Positions 17,552 through 27,201 are shown, counted from the stretch's first letter. The stretch: 64,000 bases of DNA from Nitrosomonas marina (GCF_900110145.1 NZ_FOCP01000006.1:1-64000); one strand, 5' to 3'. Made by a program: numbers and translations. Notes: generated from the letters alone by a model not told the origin.

Positions 17552-17962
17552 CTATTCTAGGATAACTCAAAATCAATGTCATACGTTTCTTTTAAGTTTT
17601 CCGGCATTGTTTGCAACGGGGTTGTGAGCAAACGCCAAGGTTCGCTTTGCCTGCCTGCCTGCCTGCCTGCCAGATCATGCGTCGCCGAAGTGCAAATCGC
17701 TTCGAATAACTTTTTCTATTTTTTTCAAGACATTTTCACACACCTGCAACTCTTATTTGGCTATGCACAGCCTTTTTTCCCACCGCCAGCCTATCCTCTT
17801 CGTATATAATCATCATAACAAACATCAGACAGTTCACAGATCAAATGCATCGATTGCAGACATAAACTACAGCAAACAGTTTTGGGCTGAAGTTTAATGT
17901 TAGGCAACTTCTAGATCAATTTTCTATCCAAACAATCGAGTTAGTAAAAGCCATCGCATGGT
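17552..17962. repeat. Gene-poor stretch with a (TGCC)6 tetranucleotide tract at 17648-17671
   Basis: No supported gene. Six tandem TGCC units lie at 17648-17671. A 77-codon open frame (17576-17809) runs through them and starts 9 bp after AGGATAA, but its product is composition-biased and matches nothing I know. A tract of this kind can slip and shift frames. The promoter of the RNB gene probably lies in the last 150 bp. Confidence 0.6.
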
Positions 17963-19819
17963 ATGAATGTTTTTTATGAAGAATCCGGCAGCTTTAAGGT
18001 AGGCACCGTACTCGCCGACAACACCACTTCCTTGCAGGTCGAAGCAATACATGGCAAGCGTTCAAAAATTAAAGCAGCTTCCGTTCTGCTACGCTTTGAA
18101 ACACCGGCATTAAACGATTTCATGAACCTGGCCCAGAAAATTGCGGATGAGCTGGATCCCGACTTTCTGTGGGAATGCTGCGCACAGGATACAGAATTTG
18201 AAAGCGAATCTCTCGCGACAGATTATTTCGGCCACAAACCCGATCCGGTAGAGGCTGCAGCAACGCTTATTCTGCTGCACAGCGCTCCGATGTATTTTTA
18301 CAAAAAGGGAAAAGGCCGCTACAAAGCGGCGCCACCTGATGCGCTTAAAGCTGCAATAGCCAGCCAGGAAAAAAAACGGCTTCTGGCGGAGCTTAAAACA
18401 CGTTATACAGAACAGCTATGCACTGGCAGATTACCGGAAGAATTCAAAGCCAACATTGCTCAATTATTGTATAAACCAGATAAAAACTCCATCGAATGGA
18501 AAGCACTCGAAGCCGCGAGCACTCAAGCAAAGCAGTCCGTACTCAGTATTCTGGAAAATTGCGGTGCAATACCATCAACACATGATTACCATTACCATCG
18601 ATTTCTTTGGGAGCACTTTCCGAACGGTATCGATTTCAGTGAAACCGACAGGCAATTGATACCGGATAACCTGGATGATCTACCAACGGCCGATGTTGCC
18701 GCTTTCAGTATCGATGATGCTTCCACGACAGAAATAGACGATGCCTTTTCTATCACACCACTGAAACTGGGCAGTTTTAGAATCGGGATCCATATCGCAG
18801 CGCCCGCCCTTGGCATCCAACCGAACACCCCTTTGGATAAAACCGCTGCCGGACGCCTGTCGACCGTCTATATTCCGGGCAAGAAAATCACCATGCTGCC
18901 AGACACTGCCATTGACTACTACACACTTGGCGAGAATCGGTTATGCCCGGCAGTTTCGTTGTACCTGGAAGTTGCGGATGACTATACGGTTACACACGTC
19001 GAGAATCGAATCGAAAAAATAAATATTGTGAAAAACCTGCGGCATGACACACTGGAAACGTATTTCAATGAAAGGACGCTGAACAAAGAACCTATCAACC
19101 AGCCTTTCATCAAGGAGCTACGTATCCTGTGGCACTTTGCCTGTAAAATGGAATCGCTGCGTGGCAAATCCAGCGATACCAACAATGATAAAATTGACTA
19201 CAGCTTTGATGTAGAAAACGACCATGTTACGATCAAGGCGCGGCGTCGTGGTTCACCAATCGACAAGGTTGTCTCCGAACTTATGATTTTCGCCAATACT
19301 GAATGGGGCAGACAGCTTGCGGAAACCAATATTGCCGGCATATACCGCGCTCAGGGTAACAGCAAGGTAAAAATGACCACTTCGCCAGCACCACACCAGG
19401 GACTTGGCGTTGCCCAATACGCATGGATCAGTTCGCCCATGCGCCGCTATGTCGATTTAATCAACCAACGGCAGCTGGTTGCAATGATTCGCGGAGAAAC
19501 ACCGCCTTACGCACGCGACAGTGACGGTTTACTGATTGCAATGCAGGATTTTGAAACTGCGCACAGTATTTACAGCGACTTTCAGCGATCCATGGAATAC
19601 TACTGGTGCCTGCGCTGGTTATTACAGGAAAACATACAAACCATTCATGCGCAGGTAATCAAGGAAAACCTGGTCAGATTCGAACCGATACCGCTAGTAA
19701 TGCGAATCCCTTCATTACCCAACATCGCGCCCGACACATACGTAAAACTGGATATCCAGAGTATTGATTTGCTCGAGTGCAACATACAGGCGAAATTTGT
19801 TGAAAAACTGGCTTCGTAA
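17963..19819 (+). CDS. RNB-domain 3'-5' exoribonuclease (RNase II/R family)
   Basis: 618 residues. The RNB catalytic centre is clear around residues 247-262 (SIDDASTTEIDDAFS), carrying the acidic residues that bind Mg2+. YIPGKKITMLPD and the C-terminal arginine region (SSPMRRYVDLINQRQL) follow the family order. N-terminal cold-shock-like domains are weak and the C-terminal S1 domain is short, so it belongs to the compact RNB group rather than canonical Rnr or Rnb. The next genes, a TonB-like protein and aroE, are on the same strand, a common betaproteobacterial cluster. Confidence 0.9.
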   Translation: MNVFYEESGSFKVGTVLADNTTSLQVEAIHGKRSKIKAASVLLRFETPALNDFMNLAQKIADELDPDFLWECCAQDTEFESESLATDYFGHKPDPVEAAATLILLHSAPMYFYKKGKGRYKAAPPDALKAAIASQEKKRLLAELKTRYTEQLCTGRLPEEFKANIAQLLYKPDKNSIEWKALEAASTQAKQSVLSILENCGAIPSTHDYHYHRFLWEHFPNGIDFSETDRQLIPDNLDDLPTADVAAFSIDDASTTEIDDAFSITPLKLGSFRIGIHIAAPALGIQPNTPLDKTAAGRLSTVYIPGKKITMLPDTAIDYYTLGENRLCPAVSLYLEVADDYTVTHVENRIEKINIVKNLRHDTLETYFNERTLNKEPINQPFIKELRILWHFACKMESLRGKSSDTNNDKIDYSFDVENDHVTIKARRRGSPIDKVVSELMIFANTEWGRQLAETNIAGIYRAQGNSKVKMTTSPAPHQGLGVAQYAWISSPMRRYVDLINQRQLVAMIRGETPPYARDSDGLLIAMQDFETAHSIYSDFQRSMEYYWCLRWLLQENIQTIHAQVIKENLVRFEPIPLVMRIPSLPNIAPDTYVKLDIQSIDLLECNIQAKFVEKLAS

Positions 19820-19931
19820 ACGAGGTAAAAAATGGACGCAAACATACCGTTATTGTTATGACAAGTTTTCAGAAGTTGCCTAAAATGAGGTACGTCACTA
19901 TTATTGTTTAATTTTATTTAAGGTCTAATCG

Positions 19932-20849
19932 TTGTCGGCAGCAATTAATTTTTTCAACGAACAATCGTCGCTTTCCTACGAGAACAGGCAAACACGCCGT
20001 TTGTCGGGCATGATGGTATTTTCCCTGGTTTTGCACCTGACCGTTCTGTTTGGTGTGACATTTGAATTTCCGACACCCGATTTTGAAAGAATCGCTTCAT
20101 CGCTTGAAGTCGTACTGGTGAACAGCAAATCCCGGTTAACTCCCGTCGATACCGAGCTGCTTGCACAATCAAATCTTGACGGCGGCGGCAATGTCGACGC
20201 GGACCAACGTGCAAAAACACCTTTTCCGGTATTGCCTCAGAGCAAACCATCACGACCTTCTCTTGCTGCAGAGGAAAAAGTCAAACAACTGGAACAGGAA
20301 ACACAAAAACTGATAACCGCCTTGCAAAGCGAGAAAAGCATTGAATCTGTCGAGACCAATCCCGAGCAAATCGAGAAGCAGCTTCCCACTGAGGACCCGG
20401 TTTCTTCCGATTTACTGCAGCGCAGTCTCGATATCGCACGCCTGAAAGCACAGATCGCGGAAGATCATAACGCCTATCAAAAACGTCCTAAAAGAAAATT
20501 CGTCGGCGCCCGTGCTACAGAATACCGTTTCGCACGCTATGTCGAGGACTGGCGCTTGAAGGTTGAGCGCATTGGCAACCTGAATTATCCAGAAGACGCC
20601 AAACGGGAAAAGATATATGGTAATTTGCAATTGACCGTTGGCATCCGCGCCGATGGCAGTCTTGAATCCATCGGCATTAACCGGTCTTCTGGATTTAAAA
20701 TCCTTGATGATGCCGCTATCCGGATTGTCAGGCTGGCTGGAAAAAACGGTTTTGCACCGTTTCCGCCCGATATCAGCCGCGACACAGACATTCTTCATAT
20801 AACCCGCACATGGGTTTTTGCGCGATCAGACACATTAACCAGCCGGTAA
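19932..20849 (+). CDS. TonB-family energy-transducer-like protein
   Basis: 305 residues from a TTG start at 19932; an ATG about 26 codons in would leave the membrane helix incomplete at its N-side. One membrane helix near 28-48 (MMVFSLVLHLTVLFGVTF), a long polar and coiled-coil linker with KVKQLEQETQKL, then a TonB C-terminal domain (about 215-300: NYPEDAKREKIYGNLQLTVG and SSGFKILDDAAIRIV). TonB couples the proton gradient to outer-membrane receptors. No ExbB or ExbD neighbours are present. It ends 22 bp before aroE. Confidence 0.85.
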   Translation: MSAAINFFNEQSSLSYENRQTRRLSGMMVFSLVLHLTVLFGVTFEFPTPDFERIASSLEVVLVNSKSRLTPVDTELLAQSNLDGGGNVDADQRAKTPFPVLPQSKPSRPSLAAEEKVKQLEQETQKLITALQSEKSIESVETNPEQIEKQLPTEDPVSSDLLQRSLDIARLKAQIAEDHNAYQKRPKRKFVGARATEYRFARYVEDWRLKVERIGNLNYPEDAKREKIYGNLQLTVGIRADGSLESIGINRSSGFKILDDAAIRIVRLAGKNGFAPFPPDISRDTDILHITRTWVFARSDTLTSR

Positions 20850-20871
20850 ACGTTACCACATTGACACCATT

Positions 20872-21687
20872 ATGACAGACCGTTATGCCGTTGTCGGCAA
20901 CCCTATCAGTCACAGCAAATCGCCGCGAATTCACATGGCTTTCGCCAAACAGGCACAGCAAGACATCCACTATGAGGCTATACTCGCGCCGCAAAATGAA
21001 TTTCACTCAACCGTGAACACTTTTCGTCAACAAGGCGGCAAAGGCATGAATATCACCGTACCATTCAAACAGGAAGCCTGCCAAATTGCCGCCAGTCTAA
21101 CAGAACGCGCCCGTATTGCCGGTGCTGTCAATACGTTCAAGTTCGAGGATGACCATATTCAGGGGGACAATACAGACGGTGCAGGACTGATCCGCGACAT
21201 TACGATTAATTTAAAAATCCCGGTAACTGATAAACGCATCCTGCTCATGGGAGCAGGCGGTGCTGCACGCGGAGTCATACTGCCGTTGTTACAACAGCAC
21301 CCGACCAGGCTTGTAATCGCCAACCGCACACCTCAAAAAGCCCAGCTACTGCAACAACAATTTTCAGAATTTGGTCCTATAATAGCCTGCAGTTATATGG
21401 ATCTCCCGGGTGAGTGCTTTGATATTATTATCAACGCCACCTCCGCGAGCCTGAATAACGCATTACCGGAACTGCCATCCGGAATTTTCGCCACCGATAC
21501 GCTGGCCTATGACATGATGTACGGCACTGAACCGACACGATTCCTCAACTATGCGGCGCAACAGGGTGCTCGGCATCTCGCTGACGGTATTGGCATGCTG
21601 GTCGAACAGGCAGCCGAATCGTTTTACCTGTGGCGCGGTATCAGACCCGATACCAGAAACATTATCACCAATCTTAAAAAGATCTGA
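20872..21687 (+). CDS. aroE: Shikimate dehydrogenase
   Basis: 271 residues. It reduces 3-dehydroshikimate to shikimate with NADPH in chorismate synthesis. Substrate-site motifs: GNPISHSKSPRIH near the N-terminus, NITVPFKQEA with the catalytic Lys, and GDNTDGAGL. The NADP site is GAGGAARGV, and YDMMYGTEPT and the C-terminal DGIGMLVEQAAESF are as in AroE. Length is normal. It lies closely behind the TonB-like gene and is probably cotranscribed with it. Confidence 0.96.
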   Translation: MTDRYAVVGNPISHSKSPRIHMAFAKQAQQDIHYEAILAPQNEFHSTVNTFRQQGGKGMNITVPFKQEACQIAASLTERARIAGAVNTFKFEDDHIQGDNTDGAGLIRDITINLKIPVTDKRILLMGAGGAARGVILPLLQQHPTRLVIANRTPQKAQLLQQQFSEFGPIIACSYMDLPGECFDIIINATSASLNNALPELPSGIFATDTLAYDMMYGTEPTRFLNYAAQQGARHLADGIGMLVEQAAESFYLWRGIRPDTRNIITNLKKI

Positions 21688-21873
21688 CATCTGATACTGT
21701 CACATCCATCATTTATAAATCTTCAACCTGTTCATTTTTATCGATTTCCTGGAAATATAAAAAAAGATTGACCCCTTATTTTTATCGGCGTAGAGTGATT
21801 AAAAAGACATTTATCATGTTTTTGGTCTTTGATGTTCATACACATCCGTATACCGAATTAGGAGGGTTTTGTA

Positions 21874-22461
21874 ATGACTGAATATCATGCTCTTCCAGCA
21901 CAACGACTGTCCGGTGTTGTCTGTGTTTTTCAGCCTGCGCCTGCCAAACGCGTCACGCTTCAGTCGCCAGCACTCGATATCATGACTGACCTGCGCCATA
22001 GTCATGTAGCAACGATTGGACCGAATGAAAGTATCGATCTGGCAAACCTGTACATGAAACAGCGCGGCGTTCGCTCGCTGTTTGTTATCAGTGGCAATCA
22101 CACGCTTCAGGGCGTTATTACAGCGACTGATATTCTCGGAGAAAAACCGATGCGTTTTAACCAGGAACGTCACCTGAAACACAGTGAAATTCTGGTTTCA
22201 GACATTATGACCCCGCTAAACAGCCTGGAAGCGATCTCCATGGAGGATGTACGGCATGCCAAAGTTGGTCATATTATCACCAGCCTGTGTAATGCCGGGC
22301 GCCAACACACGCTGGTGATGGATCATGAGAGCAACGGCAGCGTGATCATTTGCGGCATTTTTTCGCTGACACAAATCGAGAAACAACTGGGCAAAACCAT
22401 TCCACTTGCCGAAGTCGCCAAAACTTTCGCAGAAATTGAAGCAACAGTCATTTCAAATTAA
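21874..22461 (+). CDS. CBS-domain protein
   Basis: 195 residues with a tandem CBS pair: first repeat about 33-90 (VATIGPNESIDLANLYMKQR, SLFVI, GVITATDIL), second about 108-185 (VSDIMTPLNSLEAISMEDV, LVMDH, ICGIFSLTQIEKQLG). Such pairs usually bind adenine nucleotides. No catalytic domain is attached, so the partner is unknown. A strong ribosome site (TAGGAGGG) precedes the ATG. It stands alone between aroE and convergent minus-strand genes. Confidence 0.88.
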   Translation: MTEYHALPAQRLSGVVCVFQPAPAKRVTLQSPALDIMTDLRHSHVATIGPNESIDLANLYMKQRGVRSLFVISGNHTLQGVITATDILGEKPMRFNQERHLKHSEILVSDIMTPLNSLEAISMEDVRHAKVGHIITSLCNAGRQHTLVMDHESNGSVIICGIFSLTQIEKQLGKTIPLAEVAKTFAEIEATVISN

Positions 22462-22510
22462 ACCGCGCTGCATAATGCGATTAAATCAGCAGTTTGTCGC
22501 AGCCTGGCAA

Positions 22511-22541
22511 ATAAAAAAGCCTTCTTCCAGTGAAGAAGGCT
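22511..22541 (-). terminator. Rho-independent terminator
   Basis: A perfect 10-bp stem AGCCTTCTTC/GAAGAAGGCT with a 4-base loop (22518-22541). On the minus strand it is followed by a T run (complement of 22513-22518). It closes the 69-residue minus-strand gene ending at 22567. On the plus strand the T run is missing. Confidence 0.85.
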
Positions 22542-22566
22542 GAAATTACAGAAGCTGTTAACAATT

Positions 22567-22776
22567 CTACAATACGAGTAAGTATAGCCATTCCAGATAC
22601 ATCATCGCCAGAAAAATTACTGGCGCTAAAAAATACGGCAGCGCATCACTGTTGAACAAACTGCGCAAATAAGTCTGCACCCCCCGTTTCATTCTTTGAA
22701 ACAGCCCGTGCATCTCCGGCCGTGTTTGTTTATCGCTTTTTTTTGCGATAACAATTTTAAAACGTAAGCTCGGCAT
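22567..22776 (-). CDS. Small predicted tail-anchored membrane protein
   Basis: 69 residues, not recognised. The N-terminal 45 residues are basic (FKIVIAKKSDKQTRPEM, RMKRGVQTYLRSLF); the last 24 form one hydrophobic helix (YFLAPVIFLAMMYLEWLYLL). The topology suggests a tail anchor with the basic part in the cytoplasm. A good rho-independent terminator 25 bp after the stop supports transcription of this strand. The ribosome site is weak. Confidence 0.5.
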   Translation of the reverse strand: MPSLRFKIVIAKKSDKQTRPEMHGLFQRMKRGVQTYLRSLFNSDALPYFLAPVIFLAMMYLEWLYLLVL

Positions 22777-22947
22777 CTTCAGATAATTGTTCTCAGTGAT
22801 AAAAAACAGGAAATCATGCTTTTATTATCCACGATAAAAAATTCGAGCTAAGCAGAATAAAAACAACTAAAACACGCCAATTCAATCGATTGGCCGCTGC
22901 CTGGTCATCACAACCGCATTACCTGCCAGCCGGCACATCATTGGGAA

Positions 22948-23307
22948 TTACTGCGACACAGCCAGTTCTATATATTCTTTTAGCGCAACGGCGTGATTAT
23001 GCTCCGGATCCTTTGCTGCGTATAAAAGCACCACATCGGATTGATTGATATAGCCCAGCAGTTCACCAACGGCTTCTGTCCCGGCATCCAGTTCGGCAAA
23101 ATACTTATTCTTGAATACCTTCCATTTCCGAGCGTCATGCTGAAACCAGCGGCGAAGTTCGGTTGACGGCGCTACAGACTTCAGCCAGACGTCAAGGGCT
23201 GCATCTTCCTTTGAGAGCCCTCTTGGCCAAAGCCGGTCGACCAGTATTCTCAGACCGTCCTTCGGGTCAGGTTTGTCGTAAACTCGCTTGACTGCCAGTG
23301 TCATCAA
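22948..23307 (-). CDS. DUF488-family protein
   Basis: 119 residues with the DUF488 pattern: VKRVYDKPDPKDGLRILVDR and LWPRGLSKE at the N-terminus, then LRRWFQHDARKWKVFKNKY and a DVVLLYAAKDPEHNHAV segment. The family is widespread and its function is not established. ATG 23307 and ATG 23304 are both possible. The upstream gene on the same strand is the PH-domain protein, 65 bp away. Confidence 0.9.
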   Translation of the reverse strand: MMTLAVKRVYDKPDPKDGLRILVDRLWPRGLSKEDAALDVWLKSVAPSTELRRWFQHDARKWKVFKNKYFAELDAGTEAVGELLGYINQSDVVLLYAAKDPEHNHAVALKEYIELAVSQ

Positions 23308-23372
23308 ATCGATCGTTGATTATCGGTTCAGCATTGACGACGTCAGGCCACCATTCAATACATTCATAACCG

Positions 23373-23855
23373 CTAATCCTGGTTGGCGGATTTTTTTGCT
23401 TTTCTCTTTTTGGCATTACCGCCGGAATGTTTCCCGATGCTCTGCGGCTTGCCCTGTTTCCCGCCATTAAGTCTCTGTAGAAACGCCTGTTTATCAACGG
23501 GCGATACAAGAATCGCTTTATTCGTACCGTATTTTATTTCCAGACGATCCAGCGACAATGCCGGACTTGCGCCGGCCCGACGGGTTTCCTGAACAGAGGT
23601 AATCGAATCAATCGGTATAGTCCATGAAAACGGCCCGCTGGTTATTTTAAGATTATTGTCATTGACGATATATTGTGTAGATACCAGTATCCACACCGGA
23701 AAACACGCACCGATCAACAATGTGACAGCGGCCAGAACGTTATTGAACATACCGCCGACTTCCAGCATCACAGATGCGCCCATCAGGCATGCGATCACTG
23801 AAAATACCAGCAGGAATACCAGCGATTTGTCGATTTTAGATTTAAATGCATACAT
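23373..23855 (-). CDS. Membrane protein with bacterial PH domain (PF06713-like)
   Basis: 160 residues. Two membrane helices (about 12-30 and 36-60) are followed by a PH-like beta domain (about 62-130: TQYIVNDNNLKITSGPFSWT, IPIDSITSVQET, LEIKYGTNKAILVSPVDKQA) and a very basic tail (GKHSGGNAKKRKAKKSANQ). The pattern matches small bacterial PH-domain proteins of unknown function. It may be cotranscribed with the DUF488 gene. Confidence 0.75.
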   Translation of the reverse strand: MYAFKSKIDKSLVFLLVFSVIACLMGASVMLEVGGMFNNVLAAVTLLIGACFPVWILVSTQYIVNDNNLKITSGPFSWTIPIDSITSVQETRRAGASPALSLDRLEIKYGTNKAILVSPVDKQAFLQRLNGGKQGKPQSIGKHSGGNAKKRKAKKSANQD

Positions 23856-24154
23856 AAATTTAAAGCCGTTATTTTTTGTAGTTTACATTCCGCACAACAA
23901 TCGATTACACATTGCTGCCCAACTGCCTGACACATTATGTCATACCGGAAATTACAAAAAAATATTAATAAGCAGTATAAACTGCATTGCAAATTTATTT
24001 GCAGTTTGCAACCAATACTGGTTAGATAACAATTGCGTGCTTCGCACTCCTCCAATTAGAGAGGAAAAACGTTTCATGTAGATGCATTTATGTTCACTGC
24101 CAGCCGTTGAGGAATGATGTCAGACGGCCGGATACGTTGACTGGAGGTGGAACT

Positions 24155-25147
24155 ATGCAACCTATTGGCGCTAATGCACAGCTTCTTTCTAATGATGCGC
24201 TGGCAAAATGGCTGGTCGAGGATTTTCCGTTTCGTATACAGCTTTCATCTATTTTTCCGTTCATTCCCGTTTCAGGTCATTCACTCCGTTATGCCACGAC
24301 AGACGCCTTGATGCCGGGCAACGCTATCGGGCAGAACAGTCCAATCCCCGAAGACACCAAACAGCCGAACGATCCGAATCGCGTTTACCGGTTTGCCGAA
24401 ATTGCCACTCACTTCCGCGTCAGCTATAAAGCGCAGGATATTTTCTCATCCAATGCAAATGACCAGGTTGCCGTTCAGATGGCGCTTGCTGTCAGGGAAC
24501 TGTTATACAGGTTCTGGATATTGTTTGAGAGGGGCGATGCTTCCACTAATCCGGAAGAATTTGACGGATTGCTCAGCCTGGTCAATCCAGGCAACACAAT
24601 TGACCTTCAGGGGCGCCCGCTTACACTGGAAGACCTGGACAGAACCAAAGAGCTGGTGCGCGCCAATGACGGGCGCTGCGTGGTCATATTTACCAGCAGC
24701 ATTGGCAAACGCGCCATCAATGCATCCCACTATGTCAGAGGGCTCAGGCCGGACAGTGAAGAAATGGAGTTTGCCTGTCCTGATGGCACAACAAAATTTG
24801 AGCATGTACTCAAGTTTGACGGCGCACCGGTGTATATCAATGATTTGAATCAGGTATACGAGTGCGGTCACAATCATGTCGGGGCAGCCATATCTCCGGA
24901 GAACGTTCTTGAGCTCAATGGCATGGAGCCGCCTTTGGCAACGAATATCTGGTTTTTATCGCTGGGACCGGGCAACCTGCACGGTATTAAGCCGGAAAAA
25001 GCGCAAAACATTATTACGCGTTCAACGATTCTGGCCGATGCGTCCACGCTGGTCTACCACTTGTCGATGCCAGCTGGCATTGCATTGGGCAGCTCAGCCG
25101 CATTGTCGGTAATCAGGAATGCGACCATTCCGGTTTGCGGCAAATAA
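24155..25147 (+). CDS. HK97-fold phage major capsid-like protein (solitary)
   Basis: 330 residues from ATG 24155, preceded by a strong GGAGGTGG; the frame is open to a TTG at 24107. The order fits tailed-phage capsid proteins of the HK97 fold. The N-terminus is AQLLSNDALAKWLVEDFPFR; an E-loop-like strand segment has SLRYATTDALMPGN and YRFAEIATHFRVSYKAQD; a spine helix (VQMALAVRELLYRFWI) leads to FERGD, then EEFDGLLSLVNPG. Next come a P-domain stretch (TLEDLDRTKELVRAN, CVVIFTSSIGKRAI), VYINDLNQV and a C-terminal beta region. No portal, terminase, protease or tail gene is near. It may form an encapsulin-like shell; assignment by pattern only. Confidence 0.6.
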   Translation: MQPIGANAQLLSNDALAKWLVEDFPFRIQLSSIFPFIPVSGHSLRYATTDALMPGNAIGQNSPIPEDTKQPNDPNRVYRFAEIATHFRVSYKAQDIFSSNANDQVAVQMALAVRELLYRFWILFERGDASTNPEEFDGLLSLVNPGNTIDLQGRPLTLEDLDRTKELVRANDGRCVVIFTSSIGKRAINASHYVRGLRPDSEEMEFACPDGTTKFEHVLKFDGAPVYINDLNQVYECGHNHVGAAISPENVLELNGMEPPLATNIWFLSLGPGNLHGIKPEKAQNIITRSTILADASTLVYHLSMPAGIALGSSAALSVIRNATIPVCGK

Positions 25148-25201
25148 TCCTGTCAGTGCCTGAACACAGCGCATCACGGTAAAGTCAAAGAGTGAATCGT
25201 T

Positions 25202-27103
25202 ATGGTTAAAGAAAGAGAAGAATGTCAGTGTTCTGAAGCGGACGTCGACACGCCTCATTCTTTGGAGAACCCCCTGGGCATTTCTCCCGGAACGCGAAAA
25301 CTGTTACGATCGGCAAATATTCCGCTCGAATTCAGAAACAGTGTCCAGACAACTGACTGGCCAGCCACAATGCATCCCATTGAAGACGAAGATCTGGCGA
25401 TTCTTTCCGGCGCAGAGGACGCTTACAGCGAGCCGACAACAGCAGCAACATTCGCAGAATTCGAATGGCGGAAACCTGACGAAATTCTGCATGAAACCTG
25501 GCCGCCACCGGAGACTGACACAGACCGCGTGGACGAAACAGAATGGGAACCGCCGCCCGAGGATGTCGATGTTGCATCATCGAAAATCAGTTATCTGTCA
25601 GACTTAACGCTGAATATGACCGGTGTAACCCACATGACGCCGGGTTTACAGAGTCTGGCCGACATCCCGATCGGCGGCCTGGTCAGCGCCAGCTATTCGG
25701 CATTCTGGCTGCCGCCCGGCAATGGCATGCTATATACCGATACCGATGATTACGGCAGAACGGTTGTACGCAACAAATGCGAAATGACCGTTTTCTTTCA
25801 GATCGAAATTCTAAAGGAAGGCAAAGTCCACGTACTAAGAACCCGGTTCAGTGATTTCAGACCGGAACTGAGGCTCTATAAAGGCGCCAGTCTTCGTATG
25901 CATATATCGGCAAGAGACATTAAAGGGTTGCCGGGAAAACTGATCATCGAATGGCAGCGAAATGGCAGGCCCGTCAAGTTCGTTAATATCAAGAAGCCCG
26001 GTCAGCAGGCTCAAGAACAGGATCAATTGGAAATCAGCGCGAAAGATAAAGAAGACCTGGAAGCGAAGATCAAAAAAATAGAGAAGGAAGGCTGGGTATT
26101 TCTGGTACCGCCACCGCAACCGTTACCCAAACACCCCGCAACAACTCAGGAAATGCTTGTCGGTACTATCAAGCTTATTCCCGACAACGACCCACAGAAC
26201 CCCTGCGAAGACAGCGACAGGCTGAGCGTAATCTGGAGCGCAGCCGAAAAATCCGGCAGTTCTTCTCACGAAGGCCCTCGTTCCTTTTATGCCGGAAGCA
26301 ATTTGATACAGATAGCGGAGCAGCCCAGAGATTACACACGCGAAGGAACGCAGTATAAGATTTTTGATCTGGAGCTTTACTGGGCTGTCAAGAATCCACT
26401 CAATTGCTGCAAGACCGGACATCCCTATGCGGTGATCCAATTTGCCTGGGCCAGGGCGCTGATTAAGCAACAAGGCAAATTCAGAAAACAGGTGCTCGGT
26501 CATGACTGGACGCTGGACATTCTGGACTCGGAAAAAAGTCTGGCCCGCAACGGAAACGCATACGACCCCAGGTTCACCAACAACCCCCGGAATACACGGC
26601 CACAGACCAAACCCGACATCAGGCCCGGCAAAACACCCAACCGATCCGGCAATAAAAAAAATTCCAAACCAGCCATCGTGCAGCAGGACTCTCCGGGTAT
26701 TTCCTTCAGTCATTTCTTTGGCGAAAGGGGCGAAGACAGTAAATTCATTCCAGGGCTTTCAGGCAGGGGCGGATGCGTGATTATAGATTTCGTCGCGTTT
26801 CTCGTTTGCGACAATCCGGCATTCCAGCAGGGCAATCCTGCCGAAAACTATAAACGCGCCACGGTCGAGAAAAGGATACAGTACAGAATTATTTTCAAAT
26901 TCAATGGAAACGCTCAGGCACCGAATGTCATTCCTAAAATCATCAGTGTATATGATAAGAAAGGGTGCAAAAAACCATTAGAATATTATTTAAAAAAAGT
27001 TAGAGAATTGCAACAAGCTTACAGCAGACCACTGGAAAGCCTGCTGGAAGAAGATGAAAAATACAAAAAAGAAAACGAAAAGGTTACGTTCGAAGGCTGT
27101 TGA
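25202..27103 (+). CDS. Large uncharacterised protein next to the capsid-like gene
   Basis: 633 residues, no recognised family. There is no signal peptide or membrane helix. The N-terminus is polar, with Cys residues (EECQCSEAD) and an acidic, Pro/Trp-rich stretch (about 60-120). Two beta-rich parts follow: about 125-270 (FWLPPGNGMLYTDTDDYGRT, CEMTVFFQIEIL) and about 310-450. Then comes a low-complexity N/P/K linker (about 455-505) and a C-terminal domain (CVIIDFVAFLVCDN, IQYRIIFKFNG) ending in a charged helix. The start has no strong ribosome site. It lies 54 bp after the capsid-like gene on the same strand, so it may be a cargo, decoration or anchoring protein; this is inference. Confidence 0.6.
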   Translation: MVKEREECQCSEADVDTPHSLENPLGISPGTRKLLRSANIPLEFRNSVQTTDWPATMHPIEDEDLAILSGAEDAYSEPTTAATFAEFEWRKPDEILHETWPPPETDTDRVDETEWEPPPEDVDVASSKISYLSDLTLNMTGVTHMTPGLQSLADIPIGGLVSASYSAFWLPPGNGMLYTDTDDYGRTVVRNKCEMTVFFQIEILKEGKVHVLRTRFSDFRPELRLYKGASLRMHISARDIKGLPGKLIIEWQRNGRPVKFVNIKKPGQQAQEQDQLEISAKDKEDLEAKIKKIEKEGWVFLVPPPQPLPKHPATTQEMLVGTIKLIPDNDPQNPCEDSDRLSVIWSAAEKSGSSSHEGPRSFYAGSNLIQIAEQPRDYTREGTQYKIFDLELYWAVKNPLNCCKTGHPYAVIQFAWARALIKQQGKFRKQVLGHDWTLDILDSEKSLARNGNAYDPRFTNNPRNTRPQTKPDIRPGKTPNRSGNKKNSKPAIVQQDSPGISFSHFFGERGEDSKFIPGLSGRGGCVIIDFVAFLVCDNPAFQQGNPAENYKRATVEKRIQYRIIFKFNGNAQAPNVIPKIISVYDKKGCKKPLEYYLKKVRELQQAYSRPLESLLEEDEKYKKENEKVTFEGC

Positions 27104-27201
27104 ATCACAACACCTCTGTTTTGGTTGATGAGGTGCAGTAGCGCCTATTTATTTGGCGATCCGATATTGACGATCTGATATTGTCCGCTCTATACGGTAC
27201 G

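Noticed and set aside
17576..17809. 77-codon ORF containing the TGCC tract
   Set aside because: Composition-biased and without homology; kept only as context for the repeat.
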